Shown here: in pieces, positions 43,972 to 54,396 of the stretch
Position numbering within the stretch: position 1 is the stretch's first letter
Layout: every line of letters starts with the position of its first letter
Source: Amborella trichopoda
Taxonomy: Eukaryota; Streptophyta; Magnoliopsida; Amborellales; Amborellaceae
Direction of reading: 5' to 3'
NCBI RefSeq assembly: GCF_000471905.2
Contig: NW_006497083.1
Span: 1,028,429 to 1,092,428 of the forward strand
DNA: 64,000 nucleotides
The notes under the pieces: model-generated
Databases searched by the model: none
What the model saw: only the letters and a program-made list of their open reading frames with translations
Told to the model about the DNA's origin: nothing
Translations under genes and position numbers: made by a program

Positions 43972-45176
43972 TTACACCATTGCATAAAACTCGAGGTCAT
44001 AAACCGAATACTTCTTACGTGCATCATTCAATTTCTCACTAAAGAAAGTCAATGGTCGTCCCTCTTGACTTAGAACTGCCATTATGCAAACATTTTTTGC
44101 ATCAGTTTCAACCTCAAACACCTTAGAAAAATCTGGTAAGGCAAGGACTGATGTTTGCATCATCTTTTGTTTAATTAGAGTGAAGCTTTTTTCAGCAGCC
44201 AGACTCTCTGAAAACTTTTTAACCCTCATACAATCAGTCACTGGTATTATTAGAGTGCTGAAATTTTTGATAAATCGACGATAAAAGGTCGTTAAGCTAT
44301 GAAAAGAACGCACCTCAGTGAGTGACTTTGGCACCGACCACTCAGTTATGACTTTCACTTTTTCTTGATTCACCTTAATTCTCTCAGATGAAATAACATA
44401 CCCCAGAAAAACGACATTGTTTGTTATAAATGAGCATTTTTTCAAATTCACAATAAGTGATTCTTTCCTTAGCACATCAAAAACTTGTTCCACGTGGTTA
44501 AGATGATCATGTGGATTAGCTCTAAAAACCAAGATATCATCAAAATAAACCACAACAAATTTGCCAATATAAGGACGAAGTACCTCAGTCATTAGGCGAA
44601 TGAACGTGCTTGGTGCATTAAAAAGTCCCAATGACATCACAAGCCACTCATATAGTCCATCTCGAGTTTTGAATGCGATTTTTCCTTCATCTCCAAAACG
44701 AATCTGAATTTGATGGTACCCACTCATTAAATCAATCTTTGAGAAACCTTGGCTCCATTAAGCATATCTAACATATCATCGAGCCTAGGTATGGGAAATT
44801 GATACTTGATTGTGGTTTTGTTGATTGCCCGACTGTCCACGCATATCCTCCATGACCCATCTTTTTTGGAGTTAGTAATGCAGGGACGGTACATGGTGAC
44901 ATGCTTTCTCGAAGCAATCCTTGCTTTAAGCAAAGCAACAACTTGTTTGTGCAACTCCTCATGTTCCATGAGGCTCATTCTATAATGGGTCAAATTTGGT
45001 AGGCTAGATCCGAGCACCAAATCAATGTGATGTTGAATATTTCTCATTGGAGGAAGACCATCAGGTAATTCTTCAAGCATCAAATCTTTATACTTATCAA
45101 GTAGAGGTTCAAGAGACCTAAGAATTGTAATCGGTGTAGAATTTTCTTTTGCAACCAATACATAAATCACATCCAT
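43972..45176 (-). pseudogene. Gypsy reverse transcriptase and RNase H, broken
   Basis: Two long frames, 45176-44727 and 44727-43972, join across one small frameshift in the G-A-K-V-(F)-S-K-I-D-L motif. Visible are H-I-D-L-V-L-G, the K-K-D-G-S-W-R-I-C-V-D-S-R-A box, [17 protein letters not shown], the catalytic Y-F-D-D box (about 44533-44544), [16 protein letters not shown], and RNase H starting F-E-V-E-T-D-A. The normal first RNase H Asp is kept (E-T-D-A). The end near 43972 has a stop after E-F-Y-A-M-V. Confidence 0.92.
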
Positions 45177-45302
45177 GTCCTTGTTGTCCCCTTATAAATT
45201 TTGAACATTAAACAACTTTGAACCCTCCTCTTTAGTGGATTTGGGTGTAAGAAGTTACTTCATAAGGAGGAGTATTATATTAATACCAACATTAACAAAA
45301 GA

Positions 45303-45700
45303 CTAAGTGTTTGGCCTAGTTTTATGTATCATATCATGATCATAAAGCCATGGTCTAACAAGTAATATGTGGCATGCATCTATAGATGCTACATCACACC
45401 ACATTCTATCTTTATTATTAGCACCAATGGAAAAAGAGATTAAACAACGAGTAAGAACTGGTAGCTCACCTCCTTTCTTGAACCACTGGATGTGATATGA
45501 GCGTGGGTGCTTATGTTCCTTCAATTGAACACCATCTCTTTAGACACAATGTTTTCACTGCTCCCACCATCAATTAATATTGTGCATAACTTACCTCCTA
45601 ATATGCAAATTGTTCGAAAAATATTATGTCGCAGCCACTTCTCATCCTCGTTAGGTATTGAGGTTGATAACATAGTTCGCTGGACAACTAAGACTTCACC
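45303..45700 (-). pseudogene. Gypsy aspartic protease region, broken
   Basis: The minus strand reads C-T-I-L-I-D-G-G-S-S-E-N-I-V-S near 45595-45550, the retroviral-type protease motif in the Asp-Gly-Gly form common in this plant gypsy group. H-P-R-S-Y-H-I-Q-W, L-I-S-F-S-I-G and L-L-V-R-P-W follow in another frame (45524-45303). A frame break lies near 45530, and a TAG separates it from gag at about 45701. Confidence 0.78.
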
Positions 45701-46912
45701 CTATTCATCTCCATACAAATCCTCAACTTCACCTTTGACAGGCTTAGTCCCACCATAAGACTGGTTCGTCCCAATATCACCTTGGCCTTCATAGGTGTAT
45801 CCTTCATCAACTTCTTCTTCATAATTTTCTTCAACCAAATTAACTTTTACAAGGGGTTGATGTGAGGGGCAATTGAATGTCATATGTTCAGGTTGTTGGC
45901 ACTTGAAACACACTATTTGTGTATTATCACGAAATGTTTTATGTCCTCTCAACCCTCTTCCAACACCACCTCTCATCATATTAGAGTTTGGCCTAATTGG
46001 AAAATTCTGAGAGGTTTGATTTCCATGCCCTATAGGTGGTCTTCTAAAGGTTAAAACTTGCTGCCCCTGTATTGAAATAGGGCCTCTTGTCACTGAGCTA
46101 TTTCTCCCAAGACTTAGATTGACTATTTCCTCTGCTTTGAGGGCCAAAGTATATGCATCAAACATCTTATAGACATCTTTGAAGTCCAATTTATTCTGAA
46201 TGTCTTGATTTAGCCCATTCAAGTAACGACTTATTTTTTGATCTTCATACTCTTGTAAAGTTGCCTTAGATGTCAAAATATAGAACTCTTCAATATAGTC
46301 ACTTACCGACTTTTCACCTTGCTTGAGGCTTTGACACCTTTGGTACAAAGTTCGGGCATAATTTACTGGCAAAAATTTTCGGGGCATCTTCGTCTTCATC
46401 TTTTCCTACGAATTAATCTTTTCCTTGCCTTGTCGAAGACGATCATGTTGCAAATAATCCCACCAAACCAATGTATAGCCAGAAAATTTTGTGGCTACTA
46501 ATTTTACTTTTTTGTGATCTGCAATATCTTTGTACTCAAACACTTTCTCTACTTTACTTAGCCAATCAAGAAAATCATCAGCATGCAATCGATCATAAAA
46601 CTCTGGAATAGTAATTTTAATTTCAGGTTCTCTTTCTCTTTCCAACAATCAAAGAATTCGTTCATTGAATTCGTTATTAGCCGGGGCCACTCGAAGTTGG
46701 TTAGGAACAAGATGCAGACCTCTTTCATCTCTATTGCCTTGAGTTCCAACGCTAGTCTCCGGATTCCTTCCATCTTGAAGCTGAGCAAACCTTTGCATAA
46801 GCTCATCGACTTTTGCAGCTACAGGCACTAATTGGTCTACTATCTCTGCTAGGGCTTGAACTAATCCAGTTAATACTTGTAATCCATCGAGGGGTGTCTC
46901 TTGTGAAGCCAT
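45701..46912 (-). pseudogene. Gypsy gag with two in-frame stops
   Basis: From the ATG at 46912 (M-A-S-Q-E-T-P) one frame of 404 codons runs to 45701, interrupted only by a TGA near 46650 (within E-R-I-L-stop-L-L-E-R-E-R) and a TAG near 46407 (K-I-N-S-stop-E-K-M-K). It contains the retrotrans_gag core (D-F-L-D-W-L-S-K-V-E-K-V-F, W-W-D-Y-L) and a zinc knuckle C-F-K-C-Q-Q-P-E-H-M-T-F-N-C (CX2CX4HX4C, about 45920-45880). Both stops are one transition away from the expected sense codon. The reading after the final TAG continues into protease in the same frame, so gag and pol were one frame. Confidence 0.9.
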
Positions 46913-46913
46913 T

Positions 46914-46933
46914 GGACCCCGCTCTGATACCAA
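46914..46933 (-). other. Gypsy primer-binding site
   Basis: The minus strand reads TTGGTATCAGAGCGGGGTCC immediately after the 5' LTR end (..CCCTGCATCA). It is an intact match to the initiator tRNA-Met 3' end, overlapping the start of the gag leader. Confidence 0.9.
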
Positions 46934-46934
46934 T

Positions 46935-47523
46935 TGATGCAGGGAGGGAATAAAACCAGAAAATTGATAAAAAGAACGAAGGTTGATAGAAAAATGCCCT
47001 CTCTCAAAGGTCTGCAAGGGAGTCCACACCTAAAACGATCTCTTTCAAGCGACTAATGTTTATTCAATTTATAAACTGATTTACAATGACAGGAGATGTC
47101 TCTTTAAATAGACTAAAATAAGATAACTAATAAAAAAAACTTCTCTCTACACTTATCCCCTTTTTCTCTCTCTCATATTCATGTGTCAAAATTGGGCTTC
47201 TAGATAGCCACGTTTTCTCTCTTATGTTTTACCCAAAAAAGCCTCCTTAGTTGGTTATTGTTGATAAAGATAAACTCTTTTCTAAATTTACCCTTATCCT
47301 AATTATATCATCAAACTAACCCAATCAATACAAGATAAACACAATATAAACTCTAAAGTGTTGCCCTGCTAATTATCCCTGCACACTCCTTAAACAAACG
47401 AATAATTAAAATAATCCTAATAAATAACCCTAATAATTTTCCTTTATTATGTCATTGCCTTTTTTTTTTCCTCTTGCGTTCTGCGACCCTTCTTTAACCC
47501 TATCACGAAGGGGCATGGTTGCA
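46935..47523 (-). repeat. 5' LTR of gypsy element (589 bp)
   Basis: On the minus strand it runs TGCAACCATGCCCC.. to ..CCCTCCCTGCATCA, with TG..CA ends. It matches the 41581-42254 LTR except for that copy's tandem block and scattered substitutions. Confidence 0.92.
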
Positions 47524-48180
47524 TAAGAGAGATATTGGGTTTTTAGAGATAAAATGGGTTTTTAGAGAGAGATTGGATTTCTAGAGATAGAATGGATTTT
47601 TAGAGAGAGAAACATAGATTAGGTTTCTAGTTAGAGGACATGGGTTTCTAGAGAGAGAAAGAGAGATTGGGTATCTAAAGAGAGAGAATAGGTTTTTAAA
47701 AAGAGCAAGAGGTGGGTTTCTAGAGAGAGAATGAGTTTTTAGAGAGATAAATAGAAATTGGGTTTTTAGAGAGAGAATAGGTTTTTAGAGAGCGTAGGAG
47801 AAATTGGATTAGAGAGAAAACAGGTTTTAGATAGAAAGGGTTTTTGGAGAGAGACCGATTGAGTTTCTAGAGAGAGAGAGAGAGAGTTTTTAGAGAGAGC
47901 AAGGGAGATTGGGTCTATAAAGAAAGATAATAGGTTTTTAAAAAGAGATTTTAGGTTTTAAAGTGAATGAGTTTCTAGAGAGAGAGAATGAGTTTTAGAT
48001 AAAGAGAGATATTAGTTTCTAGAGAGATAAAATGGGTTTTTAGAGAGAGCATGAGAGATTGAGTTTATAGAGAGAAGGATTGGTTTTTAGAGGGGGAATA
48101 AGATTGGGTTTTTTGAGAGAGATAATGGTTTTTAGATAGAGAAAAAAGAGATTGGGTTTCTAGAGAGAGAATGGGTTCTG
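47524..48180 (+). repeat. GA-rich minisatellite, right part
   Basis: About 25-30 degenerate units such as GAGATTGGGTTTCTAGAGAG and ATGGGTTTTTAGAGAGAG. It is the same unit type as 41280-41580, from which it is separated by the gypsy insertion. Confidence 0.88.
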
Positions 48181-48204
48181 AATTTTCAAAAAAATGTCTT
48201 AACA

Positions 48205-48476
48205 TATATTTATTTTTATTTTTATTTAGCTTACTACAAACAAAAAAAGTTTGACGAGTGAAGATTTAAAATAATAATAAAAAAAACTTATAAATGGGTC
48301 GGGCCAAAATATTTCCAAGCGCACCAGCCTGGCCTGGCCTGGCCTGATGAACAATGTTTTACCACGACCCGACCCGACACGAAGCCTACAACAAGCACTA
48401 AAATAGGCCTAATAGCAACCCAGAAACTGACCCGGCCTAGAAGCCCGAAGTCCAACCCGGACCGTTGGCAGCCCTA
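48205..48476. repeat. Right flank of minisatellite unit with hAT-like end
   Basis: After the inverted partner of 41127-41279 comes a GC-rich stretch with GACCCGACCCGACACGAAGC and GGCCTGGCCTGGCCTG. It ends near GACCGTTGGCAGCCCTAATA; reversed, AGGGCTGCCAACGGTCC is a terminus type often seen in plant hAT-like MITEs. The matching left terminus is not found, so assignment is tentative. Confidence 0.35.
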
Positions 48477-48625
48477 ATAAAAATGAAGTTGTTTTTTGAT
48501 GAATTGATTATTATTATTTTAAAAAATTATTATTTTATTTGTCAGATATATAACCTTAGGATTGTTTGTATCTTTTCCTCTTAAATTTGCCAGGAGAGTT
48601 GCTTAGGATATTTATTTTAGATTTG

Positions 48626-48848
48626 AGGAATGATTTCATGCAATAGTTGTATACTAATATAATTTTTAGGACTTAAATTTTAAGGATATGTAATCTCTAA
48701 CATAGAGATCATGAATATGAATAAATAAATAAAATTTAAAAACTAAAAATAACAATTCTAGTAAGAAAACATTTGGATCGTTAGTTTCCATTATTTTTAG
48801 ATAGAACACCTACTTGCATCCATCTTTAAGATGGATGCTTTACATGTT
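48626..48848. repeat. Composite repeat, inverted partner of 38970-39135
   Basis: It starts with the terminus GAATGATTTCATGCAATAGT also found at 40305 and 40847, then continues as the reverse complement of 38970-39135 through CATCCATCTTTAAGATGGAT. This shows the two segments belong to one family. Confidence 0.7.
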
Positions 48849-48941
48849 CTGGGCCGCATATATTGGAATGCGGTCTTGCCTGTATGAAACAATTTTCCTA
48901 GTTGTATAGAAGAGGGTCTAATAGATGCCAAATTGTGTTGG

Positions 48942-49609
48942 GAAAAGTTTATATAGAGCCTAGGCTCTAAACAATCAAATTAGAGCCTACCTTCAACTAG
49001 TATCCAGAAATGTGATTTTAATACTAGAAATCTATGTGATAGCCTTAAAATACATGTTTATCTTTATTTTATAAAGTTTAAAGCTTAAAAAATAATGTAG
49101 ATCGACAGATTTATGAAAACTTAAAAATCTTGAAAATTGACGGTCCAAAAATGCGTTACAAAATACAATATTTCTAAAACTTGAAGTCCATTTTTTTTCT
49201 CATGTGTCAATATGATCAATTTGAAGATATTTGGGCATCAAAACAATCAAATTTGAGCCTACATCAAAAATTTCGCTAGAAGCGGTTGTTTGATGCCTAA
49301 ATATCCTCAAATTGATCATCTCGACTGCAAGAAGCATGGATGTGAGAAAAAAATGAATTTCAAGTTTTGGAAATAGTGTATTTTATAATGTATTTTTGGA
49401 CTCTCAATTTATAAGATTTTCAAGTTTTTGTAGATCTGTCGATCTATATTATTTTTGAAACGTTAAACTTTATAAATAAATATAAAAATATATTTTAAAG
49501 CTATCATAAAATTTTTTAATATTGAAACTGTATTTCTTGATACTATTTGAAGGTACGGTTTAATTTGATTGTTTAGAGCCTAGGCTCTATACAAACAATC
49601 CGCACCCTA
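48942..49609. mobile_element. Long foldback element able to form a ~300-bp hairpin
   Basis: The left arm (48948-49246) and right arm (49286-49594) are inverted copies with scattered mismatches. Both begin with TATAGAGCCTAGGCTCTA(A), share GATCGACAGAT and TGATCAATTTGA, and end with GGCATCAAA on either side of a loop of about 40 bases. There is no coding potential. The structure fits a foldback MITE. The termini contain the palindrome GAGCCTAGGCTC. Confidence 0.85.
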
Positions 49610-50279
49610 ATTAAAAGCTTCGTCTAGGTCGAATGATGATACGACGGTATTAGCCATCGGATTGTGCATCTGATGATTCAGGGTAAAAGTGCACCTAGTC
49701 TCTAATAGGCGAGTCCGCTGACACACCAAATGAAGGTAAAAGATTTTCGGTGGGCCCATGACGATTCGGACGCGTAGTATCGGCACCCATCATCAAGTCA
49801 ACAGCGTCGTTACGGATTTGCTTGTACTTTTTCGTTCTTTCCTTTCAAAACTTCAAAAATTATAATAAGTGACCACCAACTTTGTTTTTTAAATGACCAA
49901 TTTATATCCAAGCCCTTTTTGGGGCGTTACAATTACCTATAGAAAATTCAATTTAGAAAGTCACCCCACAGCTCTACTGCCTTCCAAAACAAAACAAAGG
50001 CACAAAATATTTTTATAGAAATTTTTTTACATAAAAGAACTTATGCATGTGATTAAGTGCAAGAGATTTTTCACATTAATTTACTGTTAATATATATAAA
50101 AAATACATTGGGATCAATTGGTGTGAAAAATTCTAACACCTAATTACATTAGGGAGTTATTTTATGTGAAAATACTTTTACAAAATTTTTTCATGCATAC
50201 CAAACGTGCTTTAGCCAAAATTGTATGCAATTTGGTCAGCCCTTAAATAGTGTATGGCGAATATTTCGATACGAAGCTC

Positions 50280-50640
50280 TTGTGACAATCCGGGGTAGGC
50301 TGGTTTTGGAAAATTCATAAGGGATCCAAATGGAGATGTGTTGGTATGTTATGCAAGGCCATGTGTTATCGCTAATTTTGCAGAGATTGAGTCACTATTA
50401 CAAGGACTTCGATTGGTGTTATAGAGGTTTCAGACCGTTTCATGTTTTGAGTAAGGAGATTCTTTAAATGTCATCAAATGGTGAATGAGGGAACTGAAAA
50501 CACCATGTAACCTTAGGCTCAAATGGGTGGACTCTTTGGCTAAAAGGGGAGCGCTCGGTTTGAAAATTGATTGTATCTTAGGTATTTGATTGTTCGAGTT
50601 TTGCTTATGTTGGTAATGTATTTATATTTAATGAAATAGA
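50280..50640 (+). pseudogene. LINE RNase H tail, remnant III
   Basis: Broken plus-strand frames read A-E-I-E-S-L-L-Q-G-L-R-L near 50390, G-D-S-L-N-V-I-K-W near 50458 and D-S-L-A-K-R-G-A near 50530, matching the RNase H domain of LINE II at 38345-38625. The fragment ends in an A-rich stretch near 50657-50670. Only this 3' part is present, typical of 5'-truncated LINE insertions. Confidence 0.72.
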
Positions 50641-50669
50641 AGTACCCTTGTCACAAAAAATAGAAAAGA

Positions 50670-53600
50670 TTTCGAAGCCTTACCCAAAATTGGTGTGGTA
50701 TTCGTTGTCATTTTAGGGGTAACATTCTTATTTTACGCAAGAAAGGGGTAATTTTCTTAGTAGTATATACTTTCCCATTCATTTTGCAGGATTTAGTTTG
50801 GTGTCGAAGATATCGTAGGTCAAAAAGTAGTAGACTGGTTGCTCATTGATTCCGGATTAATGCAGTTCCGCTTTTGCATCTATCTATCTTTGGACCCATG
50901 TGTTTATATCTTCTTCCCCTCTCTTTCACATCATTTTTTTGGTCACACTGCAACTTCTGTTAGTTTCTCAGTTCCTTTCTATCGTTGCTTGGGAGCGTCA
51001 AAGGCAAGGCCCTCTCTCTCACTGAAAATATTCGAATTTGAGTGTTTAATATTCTTTTCATTCCATTTTTTTTTCTTCCTGTTTGGATCTCTGTTATGGA
51101 TTCGGTTTATATGATGAAGAATAGAATGAGGTCTTTTTGCTTCTCTTATCCCCTGTTATCTTTTTTTAATATATTTTGAGCGTGCTTTAGCATGGGGAGT
51201 GGGTAATTTTTCTGTATAACATATGGTATACGGTTGCATTAAAAGGTTAGGAACGTAAACTTTTAAATCAGACTTCTTGGTTTTTCCTTGTGGGTCGATG
51301 TTTTTTATTGCTGCTTTGCATATTAAATTGTTGTTGTGATTTGATTCGTGTTGTTCCTTTGCTTATGAAGATAAGGACTGTAATTGGATGTCAAAATGTT
51401 GCATTTTCCGTTGTTTTATTTGTTTGCGAGAATACTATTCGGCAAGTCAGTGTTTGTTGATTGAATCGAGGCGAAATTCACTGTGGTTGGGCGGAGTCCA
51501 GAGGAACTCAGCCTCGGCAGGGTGCCAAGGCGATTTCTGTAGGAATTTATATTACTAAGGGTTTGGTATTGCGTCCATAGGCTGTGGGAGCTTAAAAGGT
51601 GCACCAGCGCCTTTTAATGGTTCAGATTGAAACAGCCTCATCCAAGGCTCAAAATTGAATTTTGTATTATATTTTTTTTTATTAAAAATGATTAATATAA
51701 AATTTGGTATTAACTTCATTTTTATGAGTAGAATTGAATAAAAATGATTAAAAAATATTTTAAATAGAAAAATGATCAAAATACCATTTTTCTATTTAAA
51801 ATATTGATTAACTTAATTATATTTATAAAAATACACCTACACCAAAAAAATTCAAATAAATATATTATTTAAATAAAAAATAAAATATAAGACTAATTCT
51901 TGTCCATTGGATATGGCCTTGTGCACCCTTCCACCAATCACATGATGTGGACATGATTTTTTTCCTTAATTTGTGAAATTTTCTCATTATAGTTTCTATT
52001 TTCCTATTTTTTCTTTTTTCTAAAACAATTTATCAGAATTGTTTCAAGTTATAACCCAAATTCTTCCTTATTCCATATTTTTAGAACGTTTGTCCATCTT
52101 CATAGACTCCGAATGCCCCATATAACTTCTTTTGCTTTTTACCTTTATGTTTATTTTAAGTAAATTTGTAATTTTCCCCCCATGTTTTAGCCTTTTTTTA
52201 TGCTCATACACTACTTCCAAGTCCACTCGGACTTGCTCAAGTTACTTGGCTCAGGCAGGCACCAAGCCTCAAGCCCCTGCTGGGTGTTTGAACTTTTGTC
52301 GTTCTATATATTATCTGGTGTCTTAAGGAATTATTGTGTCAGGTCCCAATTCTTTTATTAAAATCAGTTGAATGTTGGATTATAGAGCATTTATATGCAA
52401 TTAGCATTATCAGGAACTTTAGAGACTTAGTATACAACAGGACCTGGTTTTGCTTGATTAGTTGTTGATGATTGCAATGCTACAGCGTAAGTTTGATTTC
52501 TACTGTTGACCTATGCAAAAGGAAAAATGAATTCCATATACTTACTATAGTCATTAAACATTTCTCAATTGGATTAATTAGGAATGGATGAATTCTTCTC
52601 CGTGACCCAATTCGTTCTAGAGTTTGGGTTTTTGAGCTAAGCTTTGTACTTTGTATTAAATAAGGCTAGACATTCTGCGACCTATTTTCGATGTTTGAGG
52701 CTGTTTTTGGCAACGATTAGTCATATAGGGTGGTATAGTAGTAATTTATACTGTATAACAATGATAGGCTTTATGGGTTCTTCTTTGTGTAAATTAATGT
52801 TCCATTCCTTTTTATTCAGCATCCTTTAGCATATTGCAAACTGACACGTAGTTTTTTTTCTTTTCTCTTCTGTTTTGAGAATATGAGAGACAATAAAGTT
52901 CTTATATTGAAATGACTTTTTTCTGTTATTCTGAAATGACTTTTTTCTTATTACAATTGTTAGAATGAAACAGAGAGGAGAGTACTGCCTTGGAGATTCG
53001 TATTCTACAAGTCATCATGTTGTTGTTGGTTTTATTTTGATTGCCATAAATTATATAACTAATGATATCCAACATGGTGGATGTAGTATGAACAGTTGAC
53101 ATGAACATTTCCCTGTAAAAGCAGACATTGAGCTGAGGAATAGGTTACATCATCCATCCATTGTCAAAAAAGGTGTTTGAGGTCACGTTTAGTTTACTGT
53201 TTGTAAACCATAACCCTGTAGTGAATCATTATATACTTTCCCATCTTTTATAACTCATAGTCCTAGTTTGTCATGTTTAAAAACCGTCCTTTCAAAATAA
53301 AATATGAGCTCTAAAAACCCCTAGTGAAGCCTCCTAGAGTTTGTTTTCCTCTTCCCCTTTATTCTTTCTTTTGTTGATTGCACACTCTGTCATTCTTTTA
53401 TTGGTCTTACTGCAAGTTGTAGGAGTGTCTTTTGATGTTTTGCTCACTACAGAGACCTTTATTTGAATTGTACATGTAACATCAATAATTGCTTATGCAG
53501 AGTTGAATAATTTTGATTCATGTTATTGGCTTTATTAACCCAACTAAATTTAAATAGATTGGGGCAAGATTTCTATTTGTTTGTATTGTGATGCCAATTT
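50670..53600 (+). other. Upstream region of the ENT gene
   Basis: No long reading frame. The pyrimidine-rich stretch near 50890-51060 (CTTCCCCTCTCTTTCACATC, CCCTCTCTCTCACTG) looks like a leader or promoter-proximal segment, and a GC-richer patch lies at 51460-51540. A 5' UTR exon with a 5' UTR intron ending at 53608 is possible but not proven. Confidence 0.35.
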
Positions 53601-53608
53601 TCTGACAG

Positions 53609-54301
53609 TCACTAGAGTCCGCAAAAGAAAGCAGCCATGGAAACCAGAACTAATGAGCTTGTGGCTTCAGTTAGGCTTGAGGTAGTGTGACTCAATTTTC
53701 CATTGAGGAAGATCTCAAATTGATTCAAAACATAAAAATTGATGGAAGAAATCATTTGCTTTCTCAAATTACTATCTAAAAAGTTCTCATATTGATTCAA
53801 GGTTCTATAAATTATATTCTAGAAGTTCATGCTTTCACATGTTTTGAGATATTGCTGACAAGTGTAGAAGAATTAACTGATTATGACATGTGGTTTGCAG
53901 GGGAGGTTTGCTGCAATTGCCATATGCTGGTTTCTTGGTAATGGATGTCTGTTTTCATGGAACAGTATGTTAACAATTGAAGATTATTATAGTCAATTGT
54001 TCCCGGTAAGCTATAATGAATGCTATTATAGGATAAAAATGCTGTCATCATTACAGAACTGTGATGAACTTTCAGTTGTACTATAAAAAACTCTTTGATA
54101 CATCAGGGCTTATTGGAATTTTTTAATGCCTTAGATGTCTTATGAAATTACATAGCATACTATTGACTCAACAAAATTTGTTAGGCACAGTCCTACCAAT
54201 CGAGAAGAACCTGTGATTTCACGTTGACTTAGTTTTTCCCTTATAATACGAGACTCTTGTCATAGAAACTGCAGCATCTCGCATGGTATTATTAGCTTTT
54301 G

Positions 54302-54396
<95 letters not shown>

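Larger units (their letters stand above)
41581..47523 (-). mobile_element. Ty3/gypsy LTR retrotransposon inserted in the GA minisatellite
   Basis: On the minus strand: 5' LTR (47523-46935), primer-binding site, gag, protease, reverse transcriptase with RNase H, integrase, polypurine tract, 3' LTR (42254-41581). The RT-before-integrase order defines Ty3/gypsy. The same minisatellite lies on both sides. An exact target duplication cannot be named inside such a repetitive tract. Frames have stops and small indels, so it is not autonomous. Confidence 0.94.

Noticed and set aside
54006-54086. Continuation of the ENT exon as coding past 54005
   Set aside because: The frame stays open for 27 codons, but similarity to ENT stops exactly at the GTAAGC donor.
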